Shown here: in pieces, positions 12,149-27,104 of the stretch
How positions within the stretch are numbered: position 1 is the stretch's first letter
How the letters are laid out: every line of letters begins with the position of its first letter
NCBI GenBank assembly: GCA_035079385.1
Contig: JAVHKY010000071.1
Location: 2,792,001-2,856,000, forward strand
DNA from: Aspidiotus rigidus
Lineage: Eukaryota > Arthropoda > Insecta > Hemiptera > Diaspididae
Length of the DNA: 64,000 nucleotides
Direction of reading: 5' to 3'
The notes under the pieces: model-generated
What the model was told of the DNA's origin: nothing
Databases searched by the model: none
What the model saw: the letters and a program-made list of their open reading frames with translations, nothing else
Translations under genes and position numbers: made by a program

Positions 12149-13110
12149 TCGTATTTAAATATGACCTAATCGTTTGTTGACTCATTTCTTCAAACTTTTT
12201 TTCATTGCTTCATTATGCTCTTCTAATGTTCGTCTGTTACTGTGCTCTCTCAACTTCTTTAATGTTTCATTTTGCTCTTATAATGTTGGCAGGTTACTGT
12301 CGAATTATTCTTTTTTAATGTGCCGATAAATCGCACCCTAATGTAATTTACATATCTAAAAATGTAAATGTGCAAATTTGGTGTTGATACAATGCCTGCT
12401 TCGTTAGAAATCTCAAATTGAAGCGTGAACTTATTTAAGGAAATTTGCAAATACTCGAGCTACCAATATTTTGTAGTATTAAACCTCAGGTAGTTGCTTT
12501 TTTCATGAAGAGCGAAGGAATCTTGATTAGGTTTGATCGTCAGTGTAGTTGTAGTATTGTAGTTTTATTAATTTTTTGGGTTACCTGTTCACACACGTAA
12601 GGATATGCTCGTTCGTGTTGAGTTTGTCATGAATGAATGGTGTGTTAGTGTAATATTAGTGCAGCAATCCTTCGCGTATAATCTTCCATGTTTTTGATTT
12701 TTTTATCGATGTTTGTTTCAAATTAATGAGCTACTAATATCTTGTCATCATGGCTATAAGTTTGGCGGTGTTTATTTCGTCTGACGTTCGGTCCTTTGGG
12801 GGGAAAAGCATCATACTTTTAGGTGGTGAACTTCCTGGAGTTCTCGTGGAGATCATTTCCAAAAAATATGTACAAGAAAATTTATATTGGAGGATAGTGC
12901 CATGTTTGCCCTTTTTAATGTCAAATTTGACTGGACTACTAAGTATGAAAAGCAGAAAGTTTGTCTGTTCTTGTAAATGTACGCTGCGTGAAAGTTCTCC
13001 TACCTTGCAGCCAAAAAGTTGTTTCACTGTTATCAGTCCACTGTACCTATAAATGGATGAACAGTAGAAAATAAGCCTACCATACACCTAACGCATTACA
13101 TCACTCTGTA

Positions 13111-14346
13111 TATGTTACGCGCAAATCGTGAAGTCGATAAATTTACGGAATGATCAGAAAAATTGATCATTTCATGATATGATCGAGCCCTTTGATCATT
13201 GCGCGAAATTATCCGTTTTCCGCGTTTTGTGACACATATTTCTGATCATTAAGTACGTGAAATGATCAGTCTACACAAAATGTCACGTTAGGTTCGGAGC
13301 GAATTCATGTTATGAAACATACTTGAAAATAAAATTATAAATTAATAATAAATACGAGTACGGTAAAATACGAAATTGGATCCGTTCTGATGTCTACATA
13401 GAATTTATAGAAAAGTCAAGTTAGGTTCAGAGCAAATTCACGTCATGAAATATGAAAAGAAAATTATAAATTATATTTAAGTCGTGGTTATCACACAACA
13501 AAATTAAACGATTCTAGAAGTATTTTCGACGCTGATTACGATGGCGTTGACCGTTTTTCAAAATTGGCTCTGGTTACCGAGAAATGAACGTATCAAGTTC
13601 CCGCGAATCGTAGCGACGCGCTGTCTATATTCTCGTACTCGCGAAATTCGATAGCTAGGTAACATGCGAGTACTCGCACACTGCGCGTCGCTACGATTCG
13701 CGGGAACTTGATATGGAGCCAATTTTAAAAAACGGTCAACGGAATCGTGATCACCGTCGATAATACTTCTAGAATTGTATGATTTCGTTCATGCATTTTT
13801 CATTTTTTCTTTTTGTTGAGTAGTGTGAGCGATCAGGTCTACTTGCCCTCGCTCATTCAAAGACTATGCCAGCCAGAATTGAGCGAACTACCCCATCCCG
13901 CGCAGATTTCTTCACAATTTTGAATGAACGCTTTTACTTGCGCACCGATATGTACAAGTTTCCTGTTTACAATCAGGAAATAACTGAAATAAACTTCTGA
14001 AGAGATGAGACACCGTTCTTTTTTATTAAGATGACATACGTTTGTTTGAGTAATTTCGAGTATTTTTCATGCTGCATTTTTTATAATTTGTACAAATATC
14101 AAGAATAAATGATGAATTTTGTGACCGCAAATATTGTACTGGAACACGAGTGATCATTTCAAGTAATGAGCGAAAATAATTTGTTCAAATTACGGAAAAA
14201 TGCTATTTTTTCCCAATCATTTCATGTAATGTTCAGGAGAACTGATCATTTCGCGTAATGATCAAAGGGCTCGATAATTTCATGAAATGATCAATTTTTC
14301 TCATCATTCCGTGAATGTACCGACTTTACGATTTGCGCATAACATA
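13111..14346. mobile_element. TIR DNA element, about 1.24 kb, TIRs of about 105 bp
   Basis: The left end TATGTTACGCGCAAATCG continues as AATTGATCATTTCATG, then CGAGCCCTTTGATCATT. The same string runs reverse-complemented from 14346 down to about 14240 with a few mismatches. Outer bases are TA-rich, consistent with a TA target but not proof. No transposase is visible. Several GATCATT repeats occur within the TIRs. Confidence 0.85.
13508..13778. repeat. Foldback element nested in the TIR element
   Basis: ATTCTAGAAGTATTTTCGACG at the left is mirrored by TAATACTTCTAGAAT at the right. The arms continue through GTTGACCGTTTTT and AAAAACGGTCAAC to a GC-rich core, where TCCCGCGAATCGTAGCGACG occurs in both orientations. 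Its arm sequence is related to the palindrome at 47618-48320. Confidence 0.85.
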
Positions 14347-14665
14347 TATACGCATAAGAGGCTCTCAGTTGTCTTCTGTGTGACAAACCGGATGTAATTT
14401 TCACATTTCTCTCAAACTCAATACCTTTTCTTAGGTGGGTTGAAAATCTGACGACAATATTTACCTGACACATTGTTACTCGCATCACCAAAGTAAAAAG
14501 TATTTTCATAAAAATATTTTGAATAAATTTCTTTGAAAATCTAGAATCGAATTAATTTGAAAGGAATTTACAGGACTTGCAATTTGTATTCACTTCAACT
14601 TTTTATGAAGCTACGTTGTAAAACTTGAATAATCTTTCTGAAATCATTAAGAGCAATCGATTTAA

Positions 14666-14791
<126 letters not shown>

Positions 14792-16883
14792 GATTCATGA
14801 GAATTTATTTTCTTCTTTTTTTTTTTTCAAAAACTGAAAGCAAAACCAAACAGTCTTTTTTTTTCAACATCCAGAAGATTCTTTTTATTTCCTCCGTCTT
14901 ATAGGGAAATTTTATTTTTCATGCTGAAAAAATTATGAAAGGTATTGTCTTGTGCAGTACATTTGGATGAATAGTATCAAACAAGAAAAAAAGATGTACC
15001 CAATTTAATAATTTATTTACCAAAAAATTATAACAGATCTTATGTTTCCATAGAAACTTTATCCTATAAGAGGTCCTTTTGGATTAAATTCAAAATTTGG
15101 ATCTCAAAGATTCTTTTTATTTTCGGATATCACCTCACGTACGTATTTTCATATTTACAAAAAATTAACGCCAATTAAAACTATTGAAATGTACGGGCAT
15201 ATATCAAAGCTTCCATTGTAAAATCAACTGGCCATTAAACTCTGAAACATCTACAACCTTAGCGATTACACACACTACTTTACGATTACACGAACGAAAT
15301 GTGTCTGGTGTTCATCCCCTATTTTCGGGGGGAAAAAAGTCTTAAACCTTCCCACTCGACATATGAAGCTATTTTTGGAGTTTGAGATGAGTCGAGGCGG
15401 TAGGAGCTAAGAACATCGATTACCTAAAATCGCGCTACGTCTTTATATAATAGTCGCGATGAGAACTTTTTTTCTTTTTTTCTTTTATTGTCTTTTTTTT
15501 TTTTTTTTCGTGATTGCATAGGAGGTCTCGCCTTGCCAGAGGCAAGAGCCCCAAAAATGCTGTGCAAAAATAAAACTCTTCAAAACTGCGTAGAAATTTG
15601 ATAGATGCAAAATGTAACAGAGCTTGCAAATTTTCAAGTCACTCGATGGGGAACTTTTTTTTCTCTATCTATGATTAATGTATTCGTATTCCCGAAGTTC
15701 AATAATTTATTAGTGGTTAGTTCTGTGAAGGATCTTCACTCAACAGAAATTCAATGAGAAAGGAATTCAAAAACCATTTACGTGCACCTATATTCCCAAG
15801 CGTTGGGCTTTTGTTTATAATAAATTTTTTTCTTTGTTTGTTTTTGTTTTTTTGTATCATAGTTTGTCGCAACAAAATTAGAATTATTTTTTGATTGTAT
15901 TGCTATTTTTATACCTTTTTATTTCTTTTGTTCTTTCTTTTTACTTCGCAATTTACAACTGTTTCTTCGTGTGTAATTTTATTCCTTGTACAAAACTACG
16001 AGAAAAAAATATGATAATATGAGGACGAAATTTTTGAGAAAGGAGATAAAAGAAGAAATTAAGAAATGAAGAAAAAACTTTACGTAGATCACGCAGAAAA
16101 TTTATTGCAATAAGACTGCAGTTTTGCAGAGGAAAAGACTTCTCCGCGTCGCCAGTTAAATAGTACTGAGAGGGAACTTATCTTGTATCTTATATTTCAA
16201 TATTCATTGACAAGTAGCCTGTTACAGACTGGAAGAGGTTCACGCCCGGATCTCGTTAAGAATTCTTATACGAAAAAAAAAAGAACAGTCCATTTATTCA
16301 TATTATTATTATCATACTAATGTTTTACAGAATAGTCAAAATTTCATTTTTCTTGTTTGTGTTGAGAAACGGGCAGAAACCTTCTTCATTTTAGTCCCTG
16401 ACGTCATAATCTAGCGTGTCTTCTGCTCTGCCATGTGTCATCAATTGTGATGAAAAGAACCTTTAGACTTCAGACATCGACGCGACGTATTCATTCACAT
16501 GGTCATATGATGTACCTATTTTATGGTAATTTGACGTTGATATTCCAAATTTATTGCCACAAATTTACTCTTTCAGCTCAAATTGACAACTTATCCGAGT
16601 CTCTTGTATTCTATTAAATACCAATAATTCTCTTCCCTTTCATAAAGAATGGACAACAATAATTCCGTAAATATATAATATAGCGACGCATCAAGCTCCG
16701 ATCAATTCCAACAACTCATCTCTTATCACTTGAATACTATATTGCACAACTACTCCAATTTAACGTGCAATATTACTTTATTGCATATTATATGAAATTA
16801 AATGTAACACTACTTTCTTTGTTTAACATCCATAACAATCATTGAGGCTTTGTGCACTCATTCCACATGAATCATGATTGATA

Positions 16884-16916
16884 ACACCACTGAACAAACC
16901 ATTTGTTCAGTAGTGT
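16884..16916. repeat. 33-bp foldback made only of element ends
   Basis: ACACCACTGAACAAA, CCA, TTTGTTCAGTAGTGT: the terminal 15 bp of the palindromic element at 47618-48320 in both orientations with a 3-bp centre. It may be an end-to-end deletion product or a minimal copy. Confidence 0.75.
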
Positions 16917-17366
16917 AATGATAAAACAATGAACGTCTAGGAACATCATTTAAGACCAATTTATTCAACACAATTTTACAATTATGCCTACCACAAGAAC
17001 TCGGCGTACCTCTCTATGATCAACAGATTATTAACTTTTTCTCCCATCGTTATCTCCAAAAGACTAAAACCATAACAACTGCAACATAGGTACGCCTCTA
17101 TTGATAAGATCGTCGGGAGGAAAATACACGCCTTTTTGCTTCATCAGGATTTTGTCCTTCCTTCTTACTAAAATTGGAAAATATCAAAATGTCCAAGCAC
17201 ATCGATAAGAAAGAAAAACTAGCTAATGATCTCATTGCTTTGACTAATAACGACGGAATTTAAGTTTGTTCTTTTCCTCGACGGAAGGTGGAGGCGGCAG
17301 TGAAAGACTTCGATTATGAGAATCCATCCAAAATTGTTTGTACAGAAAATAAAACGGTACTGTTTT

Positions 17367-17750
17367 GGGGCGTCCGTAAATTACGGTGAGGTGATTCTTA
17401 CGATTTTTCAAACCATTCCTCTTGATGAAATATTGTAAAATTTGACTTGACCTCCTTCCCCCTTTTATCTCGGATGTGATTTTCCAAAAAGTTCATTTTT
17501 GTGGTGAATACTTTGATCTATGCTTGATCGCGGTAGATTCATTAGAAAAAAACATAATTTGCAGTCATATTTTGATGGAAAACCTGTTTTAACTGAAGTT
17601 AAAACCCACTTTGCAATATTTTAGACTGTATTCTTGTGTGGCAAAATAATTATGTGTATGATATTTCCTGGGACCCGCCCTACTGGCGATTTGTTGAGAT
17701 TAAGCTAGACCGCCTACCTCTCTTAAATACCTCTTGTAATTTACGGACCT
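17367..17750. mobile_element. Short TIR element (MITE)
   Basis: The left end GTCCGTAAATTAC and the right end GTAATTTACGGAC form inverted termini of a 384-bp AT-rich segment without coding potential. No convincing target duplication was seen, so the superfamily is open. Confidence 0.65.
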
Positions 17751-18343
17751 ATGAATGGCTAATGTGAAATGTATAAGATTTTGTAATATTTTTTGAACTT
17801 ATTTTATTCCTAAATTCCTGGATTTCCCAAACAAGTAGAAACTTTTGCTGAGCTTTTAAACTGCTCGGTGATTCTTTTATTTCACCAACATCTCGATTAA
17901 ATCACATTTTCAACTTGCTATCGACACTTTTCGACAAAAATTTTAAAATTTCCAAGATTTTATGTAAATAATATTTCACTTGTCCTTACGTTGAGACAAA
18001 ATTGTATTTTGAACATGTCAATTCGTCGTACAAATTTTACACCTCGTACGATTGATTTAATATAAACCTTCTATTCGCAGGTCAGTATAAACGTTTAATT
18101 TTGCATCGAGGTTTTAGTTGGTCTGTTATTTTTCACCCGTTGCTAGTCCGTTCTTCGCTTATTATACTATTATTTATTATTATTTTCCATCATTATCGTT
18201 ATTATTATTTTCGTTTTTTTGTGTTTGTTTCTTTATGTTTTGTTTGCTCATATATCCGGACACATGCTTGATTACGCTAGTATAGTTGACTGAAGGGCAA
18301 CCTATTCGTAAATCGTAGCAATTTCTATCTGTTGGGGAAGAAG

Positions 18344-18483
18344 ATGGGAGCAGATACGAACCACAGCTCGCATAACTTTCCCAATGGTTTTTACTCGCAA
18401 ACCTTCGGAGATACTGAATTTGTCGTTCCTAATAGATATATAAATCTTCAGCCCAAAGGTCTCGGTGCGCAGGGTATGGTCTG
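18344..18483 (+). CDS. bsk: JNK (basket) alternative first coding exon 2b
   Basis: A second exon that splices to the same acceptor. From ATG at 18344 it encodes MGADTNHSSHNFPNGF, FGDTEFVVPNRYINLQP and the loop GLGAQG, then MV plus two bases. The TG/GTAAGT donor joined to 19897 gives Cys, as in exon 2a. The GxGxxG loop is kept, but [10 protein letters not shown] becomes PKGLGAQGMV. An in-frame TGA at 18287 closes the frame upstream. This exon could use its own promoter or an acceptor in 18285-18340. It lies 1.4 kb before shared exon 3. The isoform would be 397 aa. Intact frame, loop and donor argue for a used exon; expression is not shown here. Confidence 0.85.
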
Positions 18484-19858
18484 GTAAGTACACGTCATCA
18501 CACCACATGTGAAACCTCATATCTAGTATATGAGTATTTTTTTCTCTCGTAAATAGGCAATGGGATGTTTTTTCAAGCATGCAATACTCGTAAAATTTCA
18601 GAATTTTCAGCATGGTGGAACGGTGTGCATATTTCACATCTTTTCTTCTGCTCTTTGCTCAAATTTTCATAATTCTCAAATATTTAACTGATTCTAATAA
18701 CCATCCAATAAAAATAATTATTACATTAATTAAAAAAAACGCGATAAACCAGAATGAAAAAGATAGAATTACTGATGAGCGCAATAATTCAATCTAGCAA
18801 CTCACATTGCAGCTATAAAAAATGAATAAACTATTGAAGAAAAATCCCATTGGAAGAATTTTCCACATGATATTGGGAAAGACCTGGAGTTGTTCTACGG
18901 AAAAGTTAGGATTCTATAAATTTCCACCGAGGAAGAAGCAGTACAAGTGGAATCTCTAAAAACTTGATCAATTTTTAACTTTTCTAAGAACTTTGAATCA
19001 ATTTTTGTCGCAAGAACTTGAAAATAATTTTCTATTATTTACGTATTAGTTTAGATGACCGAAATCCGAGAAACTTGAAGGATTCGTAATGATATTCTCA
19101 CTTGACGTATAAACTGCAAACTTGAGTTATATTGTGCAACACTGTCATCAGTCGATAATTTCAATTGAAAATACTCGTAGCGAATGTAGAGGAATCGAAT
19201 AAAAAATTTGTAATAATGGGAAAAATGACAAATTACGACATTTATGGACGTTACTGCGCACTCTGTATAAACTTTGTCCATACATCGTATTATTAGAAAA
19301 CGAAAAGATTTTCTTGTTAAAGCAATGTTAGCGATATGTAACACGTTTCCACCCTCCCCTCGCCCCGTACGCGCACCCACACAAAAAATGAACGAACGAA
19401 GAAAAACAAATTGTTCCTGTCTTCGTTCGACTTTCGATCAGCAAGATAATGAATATCTTTTTTACTTGAGGTTGAAAAGTGAGTACATAGTTTGCCTTAC
19501 ATCGACGTGAAAATATGAACAATACGATTACGACTTGGGAGCACGGTCTTCGTCTCTTGTCAGTAGTAATACTTGAGCGGAAACTTAATAGCGGAAAGGG
19601 GAGCAAGAAAAAACAATGAGTGCTACATTATTATAAATCAGATATCTCAGGCGGAAAAAAGAATGTTGCGAGTAATATTTTGTGTATAGATAATAAGAAA
19701 GGAAAAAGAAAAAAGTGAATATTGTGGACTTTCTTCTTTTTTTTTCTCTCAAAATTCTCCCCATCCGCTCTCTTTAAGACGACGATTGATCGTTCATTTT
19801 GAATTACTTTATTGGTTTTGTCTCATGTACTTATGTATGTATATTATAATATATATAA

Positions 19859-20056
<198 letters not shown>

Positions 20057-20681
20057 TAATATAAGCGTGGAAACTAGACTACCTACCTAATTTAATATTT
20101 CAAGTAGGTACAGCAGACCTTCACGCTGTAACTCCTTCTTCATTCCGACGCCGAATTTTTACGAAAGATACTTTCAATTGAAGTTGCGAATTCTATAGTT
20201 TTCTTCTAATTTTTCCGTCGTTTTGAAACTTAGAACCTAACGGAAGCTTTCACACTTGAGCATTGTACAGCCATTTATAGTCGAGACAATCTTCCGCTTT
20301 TTTTTTTTTTTTTTTTTTTTTTTGAAATACTACTTGTTTGCGCAGTTCAGTTTCCTGAATATCTATATTATATTTTTTTAATGCATTCATTACCTGTTTT
20401 AACTTTGAGATATGCTAGCATTTCACGCTATACGTTAGTAGTAGAAAATTCTACCATAAATTATTAAACATGGCTCGCAACTTCTGGAATAATTCAACTC
20501 TTATTTCACAGTACTCATTTATTTTTGACTTTATCCTTGCTGGAATTTTTCGCCTGTTTATAAATACAAAATTTTTCATACACGTATCACTTCCTTACGG
20601 AAATCAAGAATATAATAGCCGTAAGTTGCGTGGTATCTATTTCTGTCGGAGTATCTTTTGATGTCTCTTCTGTTCGAGTAG

Positions 20682-20900
<219 letters not shown>

Positions 20901-20911
20901 TAAAGCACCCA

Positions 20912-21103
20912 GAGAACTGTCGGATAAAAAATTGTACAATTTGCTATCTGACAAGATAATAACTGATGAAAAGAAACCGATTTTAAACATCCAAAATTTA
21001 GAGGAATTTGATTTCGGGTTGAATAGGCTTCGTAAATTAGTTGAGCACGTGCAATTTGTGAAAACAAAAATTTTTCGATCATTATTCGCGGCTGGCCGTT
21101 CGA
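20912..21103 (+). other. Unrecognised open segment in the JNK intron
   Basis: A frame without ATG reads LSDKKLYNLLSDK and FGLNRLRKLVEHVQFVKTK before TGA at 21101-21103. The composition is protein-like and it lies directly beside the Penelope-like element, so it may be a transposon coding relic. I do not recognise the family. Confidence 0.25.
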
Positions 21104-21340
21104 AAATTTGAACGTATCGACTTCAAACGCGTCATCATCCTAAAAACCCTAATTTACAGTTTTATGAAGAAGCATGCCCAATTGTTTGATTGTGGATCGC
21201 GAGGTAATTTTAAAATTATAGACGAAGATGCAATATTGTTAGGTAAGGATCTAAAAGAATCAATACGTATTTGAATTTAACGGTTGTCCATTATGAAGAG
21301 GTATCCTGACGAAGAGTAGAAGAACAGATACAAAAACCGC

Positions 21341-22245
21341 AATAAATTACACTGACCAAGCGCTTTCGGCTAAACAGCCATTCTCGAGGTATAGAAAGCG
21401 ACTGAACCCAACACCAACGAGAACAAGTAACGTCGAAGAGGTCATGACTGAACCAGCGAGTCATCAAAACGTGAATTATTCTCATAGACTAATTCAATCA
21501 ATCCCTCCTCAGGAACATACCTGTTCAACACGGTAATATCTTTCTTATTCCAGTGACGAAAGATCTCAATTTCCTCCAGAGCTTGTCGTCTGAAATAAGA
21601 ATTTTTCCTGTGGAGGAGAACTTTGGACCTCTGTTTGAGATTGTGACCACTTTCTTTTCTGTGTTTATCGACTCCAATTTGGAGTTGACCACTGGTCATG
21701 CCTATATAAACACGGGGGCAATCTCCATAAGCCACCCCATAGACACCCCCCCCCTCTCGGCAATCGGAATAGGGTCTTTTAGTTCCACCAATAGGCTCTT
21801 AACCGTACTTGTACTGTAAAATGCCGGCCGAAAACCGAAGGGACGGAGGACACGGCTCAACTCCGACGAAAACTTACCCAGAAACGGCAGCGTGATCCAC
21901 CGTTTCCTACTATCAAGGTGTGGTTCTCGAGGGAGGGTGGTCGTAGAATCGAGACATTTTCTTGTACGTCTCCTAAAAACCATAAGGTCGATGTCCACCT
22001 TGACCTGATTTACTCTAGCCACATGCTCTATCGTCTCGAGTAGCAACCTCACTCAGAGGGGTGTGAGTGAGGCCAGGCCATGGATTAAACTATTGAATGT
22101 AGCTAGTTTATGGGCGAAAGGTACGAAGGACGACCCGTAGATAGCAATGTCAGTCGGGGTACTTTTACGATTCTTGTTGGTGTTGGGTTCAGTCGCTTTC
22201 TTAACCTCGAGATTGGCTGTTTAGCCGATAGCGCTCGGTCAGTGT
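21341..22245 (-). mobile_element. Penelope-like element fragment with inverted terminal repeats
   Basis: A GIY-YIG coding fragment (21442-22052, - strand) is bracketed by an approximately 85-bp inverted repeat. TTACACTGACCAAGCGCT...GGCTAAACAGCC...GCGACTGAACCCAACACCAA at 21341-21425 recurs reverse-complemented at 22158-22245. Penelope-like elements carry reverse transcriptase plus GIY-YIG and often have terminal repeats in direct or inverted orientation. The RT part is missing. It lies in the intron between JNK exons 4 and 5. Confidence 0.75.
21442..22052 (-). pseudogene. GIY-YIG endonuclease C-terminus of a Penelope-like element
   Basis: The - strand reads ITLPFLGKFSSELSRVLRPF, STSTVKSLLVELKDPIP and AERGG. 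Then, after a one-base change in a run of nine G (21746-21754), it reads GVAYGDCPRVYIGMTSGQLQ, which holds the paired Tyr motifs of the GIY-YIG fold. It ends with EEIEIFRHWNKKD and EEGLIELVYEN. This is the region between RT and the C-terminus of Penelope-like proteins. It is frameshifted and lacks RT, so it is non-functional. Confidence 0.8.
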
Positions 22246-22296
22246 AATGGATCAAGTTTTCCATGTTGATTATCGATCGATACACCTGATTCACCG

Positions 22297-22590
22297 AACG
22301 GAAAAAGTACCCAAAATATATCCTTTGAACATAATGGCTCCCGTAAGACATACTTGCGGAGCAAAGATCATCATGTCACTAATGAAAAATAATGGATATT
22401 TAAAGAATGAAACGAATATATTTCAGTTTTTATGATCATAAGTAATTCAGGAGCAAATTTTCATTTCTTAATGTTCTCTTGTTTTCAAATTAGTAACATG
22501 ATGATCTTTGCTCCGCATGTATTTCTTATGGGAGCCATTATGCTCAAAGCATGGGCTCAAAGGATATATATCGCAGATGTATCGATCAAT
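22297..22590. mobile_element. Inverted-repeat element sharing the core of the TGGACTG family
   Basis: The arm ATGGCTCCCGTAAGACATAC, then TTGCGGAGCAAAGATCATCA, is mirrored by TGATGATCTTTGCTCCGCAT, then GTATTTCTTATGGGAGCCAT. The same core (CCCATAAGAAATACATG..GAGCAAAGAT) occurs in the elements at 46328, 55244 and 59422, but the TGGACTG ends are absent here. Confidence 0.7.
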
Positions 22591-22925
22591 GTTCAACATC
22601 GAAAACATGATCCATTTACTCTTCGCGAGTATACCTCTTCATAAGTACCTATCTAAACTTGAGATACGCATTACAGGTGAACACATGACACTGCTTGTAT
22701 CTCTGCATCATCGAAATGGTATTATATTGTTTTACTAAAAAGATTCAGAAGTTTTATTCAAAAAATTATCATAACATCCAAAACTGATCTCACTCAATAA
22801 AGACATCTTGATAACTATAACCGTTTGCGATTAGCTTCTTTTCATCTTCTTTCCCGCGAAAAATTTCTTTACGTTACCGCCCGCAAGACTATAGCATAAT
22901 TACTAGCGTATTTTGCGGCGAATGA

Positions 22926-23144
<219 letters not shown>

Positions 23145-23198
23145 TAAACGAAATAACTTTACATAAGAATGACTTTCTTCTGTAATTGCGCACTCATT

Positions 23199-23312
23199 TG
23201 CCTGATTCTTATCGCAATGATATTTGCTTCATATTAATCTTATGGTAGGAGGAATATTGCTCACTGCCATGGGACCGATTTCAAGTACGTACCATTACGA
23301 TAAGAATCAGAC
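23199..23312. repeat. Short inverted repeat in a JNK intron
   Basis: CTGATTCTTATCGCAATGAT at the left and ATTACGATAAGAATCAG at the right form a 17-18 bp inverted repeat around about 75 bp. It resembles a very short MITE. No duplication was seen. Confidence 0.5.
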
Positions 23313-23585
23313 AGCCGAGTATACGATATGATTATGAGGGAAAAGCCCGATAGTGTTTTGGTGAATGTCTTCACGGTTGAGATCCATTTTGTTCGAATAA
23401 TTGTCATTGAAACAACTTGAACCGACTTGTATTAGAATCGTTAACGTTATGCTTCTAATGTATCTTCGATTTTCCTATTGAACTCTGAACTTTTCTGTTC
23501 ACAATTTTACTCTTATCGCCTGAGGAAGTAATAGTTCTAATTTAAAAAAAATTTCCTCATTAATTCGAAATTGTGCTTTTTGTAG

Positions 23586-23726
<141 letters not shown>

Positions 23727-23748
23727 TAAAAATAAGCCACATTTACCT

Positions 23749-23787
<39 letters not shown>

Positions 23788-23915
23788 CTTCCTCTACTAT
23801 CAAACCAGCTTGAATTCATTCTGTCAATCGCTTTCTTTCTTCGCTCACGGCCATTAAATACTTACATCGAGTGCAGACCAAGTCTTTTTATTATGTTTCT
23901 ATTGAATGGTACTAG

Positions 23916-24113
<198 letters not shown>

Positions 24114-24655
24114 TAAATGATGCTTTTTAAAAAATGTACCTGTTCGTTAGATCAAAATTCTGTTCTGAGATTAGAAGAGGATTGACTCTTCATTTCGACG
24201 CTGAAAAGCATGCAGTAAGTGCAATATTTATTCTCGACGCTAGAAAACAAGATCTGTGTCATTCTGCATTGTTTCCATTCATCGTAAAGAAAATTTTGAA
24301 AAAGAATTCCAACCTCTACCGTTTCATAACTTCCTTAGGCGAGTTTTCAATGATTTTTGATATATTTACCAAAGAGAAAATTACCTTCCGCTTTGCGCAT
24401 CTTTTTTTTTTTTTTTTCAGTATGTCAAGATTAATTTGTCGCGAACCACTTCAATAATATCCAATTTCTTATTGCAAATTCTTTTCAATTTCGAAACCAA
24501 TTGTTACGACGAGAAAATTACAGTTTTTTTTCTCGCAAATCTTACGGAAAGCTTTTTTTCAAAATTCACTGATTCCATCAAAATCATAGTTTCTGCATCT
24601 ATTTGGCCAGAATTATTTTTCATTCGGAGAAAATTTAATTTCTGTATCAGTATAA

Positions 24656-24991
<336 letters not shown>

Positions 24992-27100
24992 TTCGGGCGT
25001 TCACGTTGAGTGTGATCATCTCGTCATTCTTGTTCGCTCGCTTCTTATGCAGATGGGAGTACGCCAACATTCTTACAGGCGCATAACACTCTCACTTTCT
25101 TATCGTATCGAGGAGAAGAGAAGATAGAACCACAAAATATCGGGTGTATAAAGGAACCACGAAAATTTCTAAACTCACGCCGAAAATTTCTGAGTTTGCT
25201 CTCCATGTTCTATTTAATGAATTAATTAATTTCTTTTTAATTTTTACTCCTGGCTTCAATTGTAAATATCGGAATTCATTTCATTTTTCTCTCGTAAATA
25301 ATACGAGTTTCATTTGTATTCACCAGCTCGCTTCATCGTGTCATGTTATTCGTGATTCAACTTTCAGATTTTTGTATAATTATGTATTTATTTTGGAGAA
25401 GATTTCAAAAGTACGCGTACTTACACTAACGTTCGTGGTGGAATCATATTTTTTTTCCCCACAAACTGTGTACCATCTTCATAAGGAAATACTTCCAATG
25501 TTTTTCATTTAACTATGTATCTCTCTCCTCTTCTAATTTCGTCAGATAGTTTGCAAATTCATTATTAAATGACGAATTAATGTCAGCGATTTCTGTATCT
25601 TCGCGACACAATTCAACAAAGGATACATGATTTCATAATTTGCTTTTAGTTCTACCTCGCATTCTTCAACGTTTTCTAAAATTATGTATACTTTTAGAAA
25701 GGAAGGAGGGAAAAGAATTTAATTGTGCCATTGTTTCGACTGATGAGATTCGAAATCATTTATTTTAATCGAAACATCTGAGTTAGGAAAATGAAGAGCG
25801 TGCCGATATCGAGAGAGTTTTAGATTCCGAAATTTTGAATTTATGAAGAGAATGCAATTTAAAGAGGTATGAACAAAAGAAGTAGATCGAAATGGCTTTG
25901 AAGAACGGGAAAAGTAATAATAAATTTATCGCTTGATATCGACTTATGTATTCTGTTTAATTTAACTGTCTTTTATTCCGTTGAAAGTATATTGTAATAC
26001 TTGATACAAATTATTAAACTTTTACAAATGTGTTCAATATTCGACTTCGTATTCGATGTGTTCCATCGTTTTACTGTAAGTTAATCTGCATATTTTTTTT
26101 CTCTTTTTTCCTCGACTATTCGGCTGCGAATTACAGTATATTTTTTAATAAGTCTCTCATCTATAATATCCGGCACTCACTTCAAAGTAAACGACCAATT
26201 CATAATATTCATATTATTCTGGACCTAAGGATGAGCATTATTCTGATTGAAGGAAATGTATATTTTATATAGACAATAGGTATTATTCTTTTTATCATGA
26301 ATACATGTTACATGATGGAAGAAAAATTTTGTCCGTTTGTTTGTCTGGAGACGACCACAACCAATGACGAATAATCTTCTATCTTATTCTATACGACATT
26401 AGTATTTTCGATTTCCTGTTGTTTTACTCACCGAAGTCACGGTGAGGAAATAAATGAGCGGTTACCCGATTTTTGTATGTGTATTGTGCTGAATTATAAT
26501 TTTTATTATTATTAACGTTATTATTGTTTTATTACGACCCTCGATACAAAATGTTTTATTTTAGAATATATTGTCCGTATTTTAGAAATTCCCTAATAGT
26601 TTTTCGTTTCATCTTCCTTTCAATTTGAATACAGTCTTGTAACTATTGTGCTGTAAACTCTCGATTGCGATTTTAGAAGAAACAAATTTCTTTCCTAATT
26701 TACGACCTCGTGTTTTTTATTTATTTTTTCTCTCCAATCTTTTCTTTCCGTTATTTATTGATTAACCTTCCTTTTTCAATACGTGTAACGAGACAAAAGA
26801 GTATGAAAACCAGATAATTCCAAACACCGTGGTTCTCCCCTCATTCTGTATATACGTAAGTAATTATAATTAAAATTTGAAAGTATTAAAAGTCGAAATA
26901 GAAGGGGAGGAGGAAGACGAAAAAAATATTTTCTTATTACGTAATATCGTCAAGTTTTCGTTTCGCTCGCGCTATTTATTCGTTCATGAAATTATCTTAG
27001 GCCTAACTTTGTAAAAAGAAAAAATATTTTTAAATTATACAATTTTGCTGAAAGAATTGCATTTTTATTACATTTCAAAATTTGCGTGCGTGCGTTTTCT
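24992..27100 (+). other. JNK 3' UTR and downstream flank
   Basis: No further coding frame. AATAAA occurs at 25919-25924 and 26449-26454 and either could set the poly(A) site. The sequence is AT-rich and free of the repeats that fill the rest of the window, compatible with a transcribed 3' UTR of 1-1.5 kb. This is inference. Confidence 0.45.
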
Positions 27101-27104
27101 TGTA

